Positions 43,457 to 55,479 of a DNA stretch of 64,000 nt are shown here, piece after piece. The stretch's first letter is position 1. Each line of letters opens with the position of its first letter. Both the position numbers and the translations under genes were made by a program. The notes under the pieces are model-generated. The model did no database searches, was not told the DNA's origin, and saw nothing but the letters and a program-made list of their open reading frames with translations. The stretch is from Eucommia ulmoides (Eukaryota > Streptophyta > Magnoliopsida > Garryales > Eucommiaceae). Where the stretch lies: the NCBI GenBank assembly GCA_016647705.1, contig CM028325.1:33522474-33586473 (forward strand), in the 5' to 3' direction.

Positions 43457-44101
43457 TGTCACACCTTATCCCAAGCCCCCAACACGACACTACATTCTGA
43501 CTCTACCTAGTGCTAGTAGTGGACCAATCTCTAGCTGTGGTATCTGAGACCAAATATTTTATCCGTGTAATGTCTTCATAATATAAAAATAATTTATGAA
43601 TCAAATATAATTATCAAATACCACTTATCAAAACGTAATATAAAGATAATCGCATACTGAGCTGAAATAAAACTCCACAACTATCATCACAATAAACTAA
43701 ATGAATTTAAACTAACCAATCAGATTATTTGGATATATAATAAAATATCACACACATATTTTTTTACTAGCTATAAGATTGTTTCACCTCACGATCGGGA
43801 GTTATGACGGTACCATAACCTATATAACTGTGCAATCTAAGGTTGCTATCAGTGTTAGGATCATTTAATATCTCTAATGGTAAGAGTCAACACGTGGTAT
43901 AAATCACCATATCATCAACATATTCAACTCCACCACATTATATTTCCAATGCCATATTCAACTCCACCATACTGATAATCAATACCATATTCGACTCCAC
44001 CATAATAATAGTTAACATCAACAACAACAATAACAACAACAACAACCTGCAGAACTTGTCCTCTTGTCAGGTCACAATACAAACGTCCTACAGGATATGC
44101 C

Positions 44102-45466
44102 TGTAAGACCTCAATCATAGTATGTACGTCATATTAGTTGCATTTTAGAGTAACTGGGAAAATTCGGAGTGAAATTGGGTCACTAAAGAATTCAAATTAA
44201 AAATCTATGGGTCAATTCACAAATTTAGAAATATTAAATCAAGACTTTTGGAGGTAAATTGACCTTTAATACTCAATTAAAACTTTTAGGGGTGCAATTG
44301 CAATTTAAGAAAAATCTTAAAAATGGATTTGGACTAAAATGAAGATTCTAAGAAGTTAGGGGGGGAGAAAAGAGTAATTTAGCAAAAAAATATCTATACA
44401 CATGTGGGTGATCGGGAGCAGCCGGCCGGAATAAGGAGAAAGAAGCAGCGACGTGGCAGGAGAAGCTTGACGTTCCGACCACTAACTTCATGCATATAAA
44501 GGTGAACATGCATGCAATAATTACCGAGAGTCTCAAGAAGAAGAAGAGATTCAGAAAAATCTTGAGAGAGAGGGGTCGACGGCAGTTTGTTTCGAATCAG
44601 GGTCGTTGCTCCGGCGGAGGTGCAGTGTACGTGATGTTCAATCACCGTTGGTGGGCGTCGTTGTCGGGCCGGTGGAGGGGTGTCATCGCCATCTCTCTGG
44701 TTGGGTGAATGGAAGGTGGGTGTTGGCTGTAAGCCCAGAACAGGAAACAGAGACCGAGAGAGAGAGAGGATCGGAGGACAAAGGGGTTGCCGGATTTTGC
44801 AATCATCGGTGGTGGTAAGTTCTCCGGTGGGGCTGTTAGTATGTGTTCTGTTTTATTTTATTATTTTGGGTGTATGCTGATCTTCGTCGACGGTTCCAGG
44901 GGCTGCCGGATTTCCGTGATCGGTACTCCTCCGGCAAGAAGGGCGTGTTCCGTTGACGTGTGTATGTGCTGCCTTTCTGTTGCTGGGTTTACTGGTCGTC
45001 GTTGTCAATTGGGTGAGTAATTAGGTATGAATTCTTTGATTCATTTGGTGAGTGTGTGTATGCATGTGTGTGTTGCAGTGGGTGGAGGTGTGTGCGTGTG
45101 ATCGGCAACCTTGTGGGTAGGCGTGTTCGGTTGTGGGGGTTGCCGGTAGCGGTTGTCGAGTGGTGGGGTGGGTGGTGCAAGTCAAACGGTGAAACCGGTG
45201 TGGCGTGGGAGGCCGCCGGAAATCAACAACAGTAAAGAGAGAAAGGAAGGCCGGCCGGCGGGGAGGAGCCGAACAGATAACAGAAGAAAAAGGAGAAAAG
45301 AAAAAAAAGAAAAAGAAAGCAGAAGTAAAAAAAAAAAAAAAAAAAAAAAAGGAAAATTGCACAAGTAACCCCAATGAAATTCAAACTCATCTCGCGGCAA
45401 CGTTTCGGAACGGATAATATTTTTCATTAAATATTATTAATTAAATTAAACAAAATAATAATAATG

Positions 45467-45514
<48 letters not shown>

Positions 45515-46668
45515 TTTTTAATCGGAATAATTGGAATAAACCTCTAAATTTAAATAAATCGTATACGTGTATTGTGTAACAGGGCTAAATTGATCGAATA
45601 TAAATTTTCATAAATAAGAAGTGGGAAATGTAGAGTTTGTATTTGCATGATTGGTTATTTCTTTTATGTGTTAATATTAATTTAGGCCCTGTCACAAATA
45701 GGCTCGCAATTACCAGAGGGTCGGTAGCATAAAGTTGGTGAAGCTTTTGAGAACGGATATCATGTGAGTGTACTGTCTTCTTGCCAAATTGTTTGTATAT
45801 GTGCATACATGATGAAAAATGGTTGAACTAAAATTAGATGTTTTTAAACCATTACGTGATGATTCGACGATATTATTATGTGATATGATCCGCTTCGGCG
45901 GAGTGATGTTTATCCGCTTCAGCGGAGTGATGTTTATCTGCTTTGGCAGAGTGATGATTAGACGTTTGTACTGCGCAGTAATGATCCGCTTCGGCGGAGT
46001 GATGGGTGTTCGTAGGAAGGCATATCCTACGGACGATACGGTACTGTTGCAAACTCCCAATCGTGAGGTTAAAACGATCACTAAGGCTGGCCAGTGTGTG
46101 TGTTTGAGGTGTGTGTTTGAGTTGTGTGCTTAAATAGTATGCTTGAGATATGGTGTTTTACTTATATTGGGTAATTCATTATTTATTATGGTGAGTGGTA
46201 TGATTTTATACTAGCCAGATGAGGTTATTTTTCATTACTTATATACTTATGCTTAGCCAGATTTAGTTGTGGTGATATTTAGAATATATTTTTGATTTTT
46301 AAAAAAATAAAAATAATAATAATAATTTTACTAAGAAGGCAGTACACTCGCAGGTACAACAGCTAGGAGTCGGTCCCCTACTGGCACTAGGTAGAGTCCG
46401 ACGATGGTATGGTATGAGAATATTTTGGGAGGAGTTGTCGGAAGCCAACCTACGGGAGTTTCATTGTTATTATTGTAACGTAGGGACGGGTGTGTCCCCA
46501 ATTAGCGATATTGCTTATGGTAAAAATAAAAATAAAAATAAAAATATTTGTGGTTGTATATTCTTTTGTACGTACTGTATCATATACTAGTGGGTTTGTC
46601 GTTAGGATGATGTCTTGGCGACGTCATGCCGGCCCCACGGTGACAGGTGTCCGGGGTAGGGTGTGACA
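44102..46668 (+). mobile_element. Solo LTR of the same long-LTR family, inverted
   Basis: Begins TGTAAGACC and ends GGGTGTGACA, flanked by ATGCC (44097-44101) and ATACC (46669-46673), 4/5. The reverse complement matches 20028-22843 in termini and landmarks. It is inserted into the 3' LTR of a member of its own family in opposite orientation. It contains a poly-A run near 45326-45350, a TAA microsatellite (45463-45510) and a 24-bp minisatellite (45888-46005). No coding region. Confidence 0.85.
45888..46005. repeat. 24-bp minisatellite in the solo LTR
   Basis: Four to five copies of 'gatccgcttcggcggagtga', each a small GC hairpin (CGCTTCGGCG). It occupies the slot that in 20028-22843 holds the 'cccttacggg' repeat. 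Confidence 0.75.
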
Positions 46669-46799
46669 ATACCCTCCTATCAGGATCAACAACATCCCGC
46701 ATTACATACCCTCCTGTCGGGATCATACTATGGCATAGTCGGATAATCAATAAAATTACTTTTCATATTTAAAAATTTACTCGATCTACGTAACGTTAT

Positions 46800-48953
46800 T
46801 GTTGGCCCAATGAAATACCCAAGAGGGGAGTGAATTGGGTAATTAAAAATATCAGAGAAAAAAAATACTTTAATAACTCAAATAACTAATTTTAATCATA
46901 AATTTATTATTATCTTTATATCACAGCGGAAATATAAAATCAACTAGGTGCACACCAAATAACAAAAATAAATAAAGTAAAGATTGCAGCACTTCAAAAA
47001 TTTATACTGGTTCACCAAGCTACTCTTGGCTAATCCAGTCCTCCGAGCTCCACAGAAAGTCGCACCCACTAAACTCAAGATTCCTTTAAAAGTAGGAACC
47101 AAACCCTCACAAAGATTATTTTATAGGCTCAGAATCAACATTTACAAAATTTTCTTTTCACAGGCTAAAGAATAACCTCTACTTTTTACAAACTCAAGAA
47201 TAACCTAATTCTTTTTAAACACAAAGGTTAAAGAATCAAAACTTCACAAAACACTCCAAATATCCTTTTACCCGGTAAGAATTGGACCGTTACAAAATCC
47301 ACACAAAATAATTCAATTTAGGAAGAATTACTACCTTAATCTCTTTACAGGAAAAGACTGAAACTAGTTACCCTTTAATTAAATACGCCCAACAGTATTT
47401 AATCTACCACTCAACTTACCAATTAAAAAAATTGACAACTGATTTTTCTTACTCGGAGCTTCTACCACCCCAGATAAATTAAAACTCAATTAATATCCAA
47501 AAACTAGTGATAGAAAAATGAGAAACTCAAAATCTGTTTTTAAACTAAAATGGGTAGCACGTAATTGAGCACGTAATCAGATTAATTTAAGAAATTGTTT
47601 AAAAAATATTTTTTCAATAAAAAATCATAAAACAATTTCTAAAGATCAAATTCCAAAAAATTAATCAAGCAATACTATATAGAAAGTAATTTGAAAAGAT
47701 CTCACCCGGAATCTACCGAAAAAATAATCAGAGCGATATTACTTCAGATTCGATAGTAGCAATGATTCTCAAGAATGTCTCTTAGAAAAGCTCTCACAAA
47801 AACTCAATATGATTTCTCTTAGAAAATCTCAATATGATATCTTGATTTCTCTTAATCTCTCTTAATGATATGAAAAACGTAGGCTTATATAAATGGAATT
47901 AAAATCAACTCTCTAATGGCTAGTTCCCATTTGTCATGATACTTAATTGCTCTTTTAGACCCCTTATATCATTAAGACTTCATTCTGGTTCAATTCATTT
48001 AATTATAACTTTTAAATTTCTCAATTAAGTCCCCAAAATATTTTTCAATCACAATTAAATAAAATAGAAACAATTATATGTACCAAATTGAGAAATATTT
48101 AAACTTAATGAACCAAATCAATAGGAATAACATAATATGTGTAGCATATCTCAAATAATATTAAATTCCTAAAATCTCTCATGAATCTTAACGAAAAAAA
48201 CGGCTAGTAACGTCTACTTTCAGATTGAAATCCGGAATTCCATAATATCCTGAAAGAGACACACAAGTCGACTGACCAAGATCAGCAGTCGATCGCTTGA
48301 TTCAGGACGTAGCTAAGCCAAAGATGTTGTGCCCATCGGTCGACCTATCTGTCGACTTAGAGATTCAAAGAGTTTCATTTCTCTTCACAGGTCGACCACT
48401 CTATCGACTTATAGATACAAATAGTTCATTTTTAAGTACATGTTGATCTACCTGTCGACCGAGAGATATAGAGAGTTTTCCTTCTTTGTCCGGTTGACTT
48501 ACCTGTCAACTTATAGATGCTGGATTACTTTTCTAAACTTATTTTTAATTCATTCTCATTGACGTTTTCGCCCCTTTAACCAATTTCTTTTCTTGGTTAA
48601 CTCCATTTAATACTTAAATTCAATTTTAATTAATTATAAATATTTCTTTTTTAATTACACATAGAAGCAAATAATTTATCTAATTAGAATCCTATTAAAA
48701 ATACACATATTTGTAAAAATCATTTAAAAATCTTTTTGTGTCGTGTGTGATCTTAATTGGGATATTGAGAGTTGAAATTTAACCTGAGTTATTTTTTCCT
48801 AGGTTCTTCGAATTCTTCAACCGCTTAATCTTTCATCATCTTTATTATCATATCTTCATCATTTTGAACTAATAAACTGAAACACTTAATCAAACTGTTA
48901 GTTCCACAAAAAACATCAACTTTTAATTGTCCATCAAAATCTTAGGATCAACA
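46800..48953 (-). mobile_element. Copia solo LTR, inverted, 2154 bp
   Basis: The reverse complement is collinear with the LTR at 23632-25871: left TGTTGGCCC and right GATCAACA correspond to GGGCTAACA and TGTTGATTC. It includes the GTCGAC-rich repeat block (48250-48510). The host LTR sequence continues on both sides ('ctacgtaacgttat' before, 'aataaatattttg' after, as in 53560-53610). No clear 5-bp duplication: flanks GTTAT and CAATC differ. Confidence 0.85.
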
Positions 48954-49424
48954 CAATCGTTATTTTTTTTTAATAAATATTTTGTTTTCAACAATTCAAT
49001 ACAAAAATAGAATTTAATAATTTACATAAAAGACAATACACTCACCTCGATTTTTGCGCTTCTAAAAACACTATCATCAAAATGTTGACGTGGTCGGTGT
49101 CACCTATGAACCTATAACGACATGACCTAAACTAAGAATTTATTTGAATAAATCTAATATGCAATGCGTGACCCTAAAATGAAATATTTTTCATCCCCAG
49201 ATTTTTTTTTATTATACAAAATTATTAAACTCCCAATTTCTTAAGTCAATATTAACTGTACAAAAATTATTATAACAACAATTACAATTTTTTTCCTATT
49301 AATTGACTGTTAATAATATTATTAGTTAACGAAATACTAAAAATTATCGTTTTAATAAAATTTACATTTTTTTATCTTAAATTATATTATTCGTAAATTA
49401 GATATATCTGTATATACAAATATA

Positions 49425-49685
49425 TAGGGGTGGTCATGGGCTGCGCTTCACCTAGAGTATAACAAAACATTACAAAGCCCGAGCCCAGCCTGAGCCCTAT
49501 GGTCAGGCCCTATTTCCATACCCAAGCCCAGCCCTAAAAAAAAAATCAAGCTCAAGCCTGGCCCTATAACACAAAACACAGGCGTTGAAATACAAAGACA
49601 TGAATTTAGGGTTTATTCGAATCTAGGATTTTGTTTAAATCTAGAGTTTGTTTAGATCTAGGGTTTGTTTAGATCTAGCCTCTAG
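49425..49685. repeat. hAT MITE fragment
   Basis: 'taggggtggtcatgggc' followed by many 'gcccagccc/gagccc' motifs matches the end of the MITE at 29217-29651. The other terminus is not seen, so it is truncated. The last ~80 bases contain three copies of 'gtttagatctag'-like repeats. Confidence 0.5.
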
Positions 49686-49689
49686 AACT

Positions 49690-49845
49690 GAAATCAAACT
49701 AACATGAGTAATGATTATGTCCCTTAAAAATACAAACTCTGACTCGTCTGAGACTCGAAAAGTAACTTTCTTTTAAAACAATTGACTGTGGCTTGATATC
49801 CAGATAGCAAATCTATACCAAGTATCATATCAAAATCATGAATAC
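49690..49845 (-). pseudogene. Gypsy protease/RT junction fragment
   Basis: On the minus strand: DMILGIDLLSGYQATVNC followed by FKRKLLFES, the conserved C-terminal end of gypsy protease. The frame is cut on one side by the solo LTR at 49846 and on the other by a deletion. Confidence 0.7.
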
Positions 49846-51174
49846 TGATCGCACAAACACCACATTTTGTGCGATATAATACCACTAAACTTAATTTTGT
49901 TAATTGATTAAATAAATTAAATTATTAGAAATTGATTAATTTTCTTTGTTTTTGTAGGATTTTGAAAATGAACTGAAAATGAGCTAATTTGGAGCACAAT
50001 GGATGAGAAAACAAAAGAATTCGACATATCGCGTTCGATCGGGGCCAGTGAGGGTTTTAGCCATGGCTCACATGTGTGACCTGCAGATTGCACGTGCGAC
50101 CTGTCTTTCTGGTTGCATGTGCGACCAGCAGCTGAGCAGAGAGCAGAGCTCTCTGCCAAATTGGTGCACCGAATTTTGGTGCACAAATCCCCTCACAAGG
50201 GTGCACTGACTTTCAGTGCAGACAACCTATTGGTCCCCACTTTTAACCTATTTTCAGCGGATTTTGTGGGATATTTTCACTCACAAATCAACAATGATGG
50301 GGCTCCTATAAATTAAGGGTCAGACGAAGAGTTTGGCAGCGGAGAAGATCATCTTGGGAAAAAAAATTCCATTTTCACTCACCCTCTTGTTTAAAAGAAG
50401 AAGCCTGGGTTCAAAATTGCAGAAGTGATATTGGTATTTTTGAGGATTTCATCTGCGAAAATACCAATACACAAAATAATGAGCGGCTAAACCCCTTTTA
50501 TACGGTTAGAATTATGGTGAAGTATTTTGTATTTGTGTAATATTGTCTTTTTTTATTTAATTTCAGATTTTTTTTGTAACAATTGTATAGCTTGAATTTT
50601 GTGATTGAGATGGTATTATTGTGGTTAGATTTGATTTCAAAATGTTCTTGTAGAAATTTTGGGTTGAATCCAATTACTACTAGAATATTAGATTGTGTAC
50701 CTGTGGTCTCGATTTAATGGTTATACAATTGTATTCTTGATGATTGATTATTGATTTGAATGGTTTATGCCTAGATGTTAATTCACCGTCGATTAGTATA
50801 GTATAAGAATTAAACATCGAAGATAAATCATGCCAAAGAATAACAATCCATATTTTCCTGAGTAGTTCCGGCTTCAAGTTAGGAACACTCGTTTAAACAA
50901 ATTGGAGTAAAATAGAAAATACAAGAAAAATATGTATTCCAAAATACGGATCCGTAATTCCTAATTTGGTTTTCTATTTTATTTTATTTCTAAACTTAGT
51001 ATTTTATTTTGTTTTTATTAAAAATCAAAAATCAAATCTCGTTTTCATTTCGGAAAGAAAAATAATCGGAAATCAATAGTTACACGACCGATCCCTGTGG
51101 TTCGACACCCGTACTTAAATGCACTATACTACAATATTATGTACTTAATTAAGCGAATTATTTTTTAGCAATCA
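49846..51174 (+). mobile_element. Solo LTR (TGATCGC family), 1329 bp
   Basis: TGATCGCACA...AGCAATCA, flanked by a perfect AATAC duplication (49841-49845 and 51175-51179). Collinear with 36404-37711. It contains 'tcctataaat', a probable LTR TATA box, near 50303. It splits the gag-protease region of the gypsy element. Confidence 0.9.
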
Positions 51175-51179
51175 AATAC

Positions 51180-52330
51180 TTAGGGGTAATTGATCCTCTA
51201 CCCCGCCCCAAAATACCACTAAGTTCAACACTGCCCATACTGCTCGCAAAAGGTGTAAGTGTAGCAGCAGGTTTTGGAAAATATGGAGACGTGTGACCCG
51301 TCTCATGACAACGAAAATATATTGGACCCGCTATAAGACAGTCTCTAATGAAATGATCTGGTGATCCACATTGGTAACATACGGCTATCCTATCTCGGCT
51401 AAATGTCTCGCTCCTACCCTGCCCTTGTTGGCCGAAACTCTATCCATATATATTCTGTCATCGCCCGAAATATGATTGATGTGGGCCTTGGCTCCTAACC
51501 AACTAATCGGCTGTCGAAGCCCGAGGAAGTTACGGTCGAGGGCCAAGTCCTCGAGAGGTGCTGCCTTAATATCTGTTAGATAGCTCGAACCGCTCTTCTT
51601 GTGCTGTTCACGGTTTTAAACAACTTCCTGAACATCTTTCTCTATTAATTTCGTCGTAATCACCAGTTCCGCATAACTTTTGATCTGTCTGTCAGTCAAC
51701 TTGGAATGTATTTGTAGATCTAGTCATTTCTGGAATCTTTTACATCTCATTTCCTCAGTCTTTACCAAATTAGGAGCAAATCGGGACATGGCATCAAATT
51801 TGATTTCATATTGCAGAACGGTCATCTTCCCTAGTTTCAGTAATATGAATTCATCCTCCATCTCGAACTGATAAGATTCAGGGAAATACTTTTTATTAAA
51901 TATGGTAACAAATTGATCCTAAGTAATCTCTTGGCCTGGAATTGAAATTATTCTCTTCATTTCCTCCCACCAATGTCCGGCTTCCCCTTTCAATTGGAAG
52001 GTAGTAAGAAAAACTCGGCTACCATCGGTAATGCCCATTGCCTCAAATACGTGGTATATGCTACTGAACCAATTTTCAATATCAGCAAGACCCATAGTTC
52101 CCATATAAGTCGAAGGTCTAATTCCTTGAATCTTTTCAGGAGTACATCCTGAGGAGTGGCTGTTTCGGTTTGGGCCCTCTGGTATTCCATTATCTTTGTT
52201 TGCTGCTTAGTTAGTTGCACAGTAGCCTGTAAAATTCGCTCGACAGAATCCAAGTTTTCCTACGTCCTACCCCTTTTCTTTGGAATCTAGAATTCCCACT
52301 ACTTTTATTTTCATGATCCATATTCAAGAT
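51180..52330 (-). pseudogene. Gypsy gag with CCHC zinc knuckle, degenerate
   Basis: On the minus strand: IRPSTYMGTMGLADIENWFS (about 52120-52060), VFLTTFQLKGEAGHWWEEMK (about 52010-51955), QFEMEDEFILLKLGKMTVLQ (about 51870-51810) and a zinc knuckle CYQCGSPDHFIRDC (about 51385-51340). This is the standard gag order for chromovirus-type elements. Stops occur near 51919, 51728 and 51620. Non-functional. Confidence 0.83.
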
Positions 52331-52527
52331 CTTAAATGAAATTTAATAAATAAAAAGGCCAACAATGCTAACAACAATGTATGATGCAAATATACTATTT
52401 AATCCAATAAAATAACGATCACTCACATGTCGAACCAACCTATCAATACCCTATCTTACGGTCTACTATTGACTAGACAATCTAACACGTCTATAAAACC
52501 AATAACTTAAGTTTTGATACCAAAAAT

Positions 52528-52598
52528 TGTCACATCCCACCCCAGGCCCCCAACGCCCGAGGTCGGGTGTGACGTTGATTTGATATTACCTGACTAAC

Positions 52599-52676
<78 letters not shown>

Positions 52677-53764
52677 ATGTACTGCTATAAAAAAAAAATT
52701 CCAAAAAAAAAATATTTACCAACTTCAAAATTCAAAAATACACGTGTCCCAAATATCTATAACAAAACTACAAAAATTGAACCTTTCATGGTTTACACCT
52801 GTCCCGCCAATCCTCCAAAAAATGACACCACCTTCTGACTCTACCTAATGCTAATAGTTGACCCATCTCTAGCTGCGGTACCTGAGACCAAATATTTTAT
52901 CGGTGTATTGTCTTCAAAATATAAAAATAATTTATGAATCAAACATAATTATCAAATACCACTTATCAAAACATAATATAAAGATAATCGCACATTGAGC
53001 AGAAATAAAATTCCGCAGCTATCATCACAATATAATAAATGCATGTAAACTAACCAATCAGATTATTTTGATATATAATAAAATACTGCGTACATTTTTT
53101 CCTACTAGTCATAGGATCGTTTCACCTCACGATCGGGAGTTATAACGGTACCGTAACCTGTACAACTGTACAATTTAAGGTTTCTATAAGTGTTAGGATC
53201 ATTTAATATCTCCAATGGTAAGAGTCAACACGTGGTATAAACTACCATATCATCAACATATTCAACTCCATCACATTATATTTTCAATACCATATTCAAC
53301 TCCACCATACTGATAATCAATACCATATTCGACTCTACTATAATAATAGTCAACAACAATAACAACAACCACAACGACAACAACAATAACAATAACAACA
53401 ACCTGCAGGACTTTTCATCTTGTTAGGTCACAACACAAAAGGACATGTCCTCCTGTTAGGACTAACAATATCCCGTAGGATATGCCCTCATATCGGGATC
53501 ACACTATGGCATAATCGGATAATCAATAAAATTCCTTTTCATACTTAAAAAATTACTCGATCTACGCAACGTTATAAAATCATTCTTTTTTCTTTTAATA
53601 AATATTTTATTTTTCATAATTTAGTACGAAAATATAATTTAATAATTTACCTAGAAGACAGTACACTCACCTCGATTTTTGCGCTACTAAAAATACTATC
53701 GTCAAAATGATGACGTGGTGGGCGTCACTTGTGAAATATGTATGTGCAAAAATTAGGCTTTACA
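52528..53764 (-). repeat. 5' LTR of the long-LTR gypsy element (shortened)
   Basis: Plus-strand ends TGTCACATCCC and GGCTTTACA. It contains a TA microsatellite (about 52602-52672) and a CAA/CAAC-rich tract (53350-53405). Compared with 20028-22843 it lacks over 1 kb near its sense start, after 'ggcgtcacttgtgaa'. Confidence 0.8.
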
Positions 53765-55140
53765 CAAAAACCAATGAGCATAGGAACATGGTGTATAAAG
53801 GTTTTCACATTTGAGTTGCTCATCCTGTACATGGATCCCGATGAAAGGTGTACTTAAAGAGGTACATGGATGCCAGTAACTACAGGATGAGGGTCATGAC
53901 CATGGTGAATGAGGTGCCTATGGGTGTGTATGGTAAAAGTAGAGGTGGCGAGATGTGGAGCGGCCATAGGTGCGGAGAGATGGAGAAAAGGACAGAGAGA
54001 TGGAAAATCGAAAATAGAGAAATAAACGGGGAAAGAGTTTTATGTTTGGGTGGGCTGCATATAAATATAATGGATAGGGGTGGCTTTTGTGGGGGAGGGG
54101 GGGGGGTAGGTGGTTTAGGATAGTGGGTAGGTGATTGTGTTGGGGCCCTTGAGGGTATTGTGTAAATGATGGAAAAAAAATTCCTTCTTAAAAATTCTTT
54201 TTTTATCTTAACCGTAGATTCATCTTAAATTAATCACATCTGTCGAAATGTATTTTTGTTTGGATTTATATGTACCGTATAACGCATGCCTAAAGACATG
54301 ATTAAAAAAATAATCTTAATTTAGAAAGCAAAGAAAAAAGAAAAAAAAGGAGATAATAGCGTAAAACCCCAATATTATTACTCGCCCAAAAAAGATAATA
54401 GCGCAAAACAACTAAACTCAAATATCAATTACACGACACAAAGTGGCAATTGTACAATTCACGAATTAGTTTAAAAAAATGCATCTACTACTTCAAAACC
54501 ATAAGACCTAAAAGAACTTCACCAAGTGTAGAACTTTAATGAAGAATCCTAAAAGACCCATGCGTCGTGATGACGATTTCTGGTGCGACAGTCTAAGACT
54601 AAGAAACCAATAAGCCAAGGATCATGATGTATAAAGGTTTTCACATCGGAGTTGTTCATCCTATACATAGATCCCAACGATAGGCGTACATCAAGACTTA
54701 CATGGAGACTAGTAAGTACGGGATAGGGGTCATGGACATGGTGAATAAGTTGCTCGTGGGTGTGCATGGTAAAAGTAAAGGTTGAGAGATGCGGGAAATG
54801 GATTGAGATGCCTTCAAAATGTGTTTCTGTCCTGATTCATATATAGATTAGTGTATAACTCATGCCTGAAGGTGCGGATTAAAAAATATAATCTTAATTT
54901 ACGAAGGGAAAAAAAAGATAATAGCATAAAACCCCAAGTATTACTCACCCAAAAAAATAATAGCGCAAAACAACTACTAAACTCAAATATCAACCACACA
55001 ACACAAAGTAGCAATTGTATAATTCGCGGATTAATTTAAAAAAAGAAAAGAAAAAAAGAAGGCATCTACTACTTCAAAACCGTAAGACCTGAAAAAACTT
55101 CCCTAGGTGTAGAACTTTAATGAAGATATCCAAAAACTAT
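53765..55140 (+). repeat. Tandem duplication, target of the gypsy insertion
   Basis: Two units: 53769-54605 and 54606-55140. Both contain, in order, 'tgtataaaggttttcacat', 'catggtgaat', 'aataatcttaattta', 'gcgcaaaacaacta' and 'catctactacttcaaaacc'. The end of a further unit lies left of the gypsy element (43350-43456). A G-rich run (54090-54112) lies in the first unit. No gene was recognised. Confidence 0.75.
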
Positions 55141-55479
55141 ACATTCGAATATCTCCCTTAAAAGTTTTGGGATATCTAAATCCCAAAAGAAATCAACAAA
55201 CATAAAACCAAACACAAAAATTCATTTATTTCTTTGTATGGATATTGTTAGAGGCGTGACACTTGTGACACTCTTTGGGGAGCCTACTCAAATCATGTCT
55301 CAAGATAAACTAGTTAAGAGACTGAAGCACACAAATAAAGTAACGATTTTTTTTGTTAGATTAGATTCATTATAAATTTGTTTTGTTTATGTCAACACGA
55401 ATTGATTCAGGGTTTAAAAAATATAGATTATTAGAATTGGTTTAAATTTTTTATTTTTGGCTCAAACCTAGGTATTTTA
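55141..55479. other. AT-rich spacer
   Basis: No gene or repeat recognised. Confidence 0.5.

Larger units (their letters stand above)
43457..53764 (-). mobile_element. Long-LTR Ty3/gypsy element, deleted and multiply invaded
   Basis: A single insertion of 10.3 kb flanked by a perfect 5-bp duplication CAAAA (43452-43456 and 53765-53769). Read on the minus strand: 5' LTR 53764-52528 (internally shortened, 1237 bp); primer-binding site TGGTATCA (52522-52515) matching initiator-Met tRNA; gag with zinc knuckle; the start of protease/RT to about 49690; then a deletion of the rest of pol; then the 3' LTR down to 43457. The 3' LTR is broken by solo LTRs at 44102-46668 and 46800-48953, and gag-protease by one at 49846-51174. 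The long LTRs, gag type and PBS fit a Tekay/Del-like chromovirus, but no chromodomain remains. Confidence 0.85.

Noticed and set aside
46800-48953. 5-bp target duplication for the copia solo LTR
   Set aside because: Flanking bases GTTAT and CAATC do not match; 'cgttat' occurs on both sides but not adjacent to both ends.
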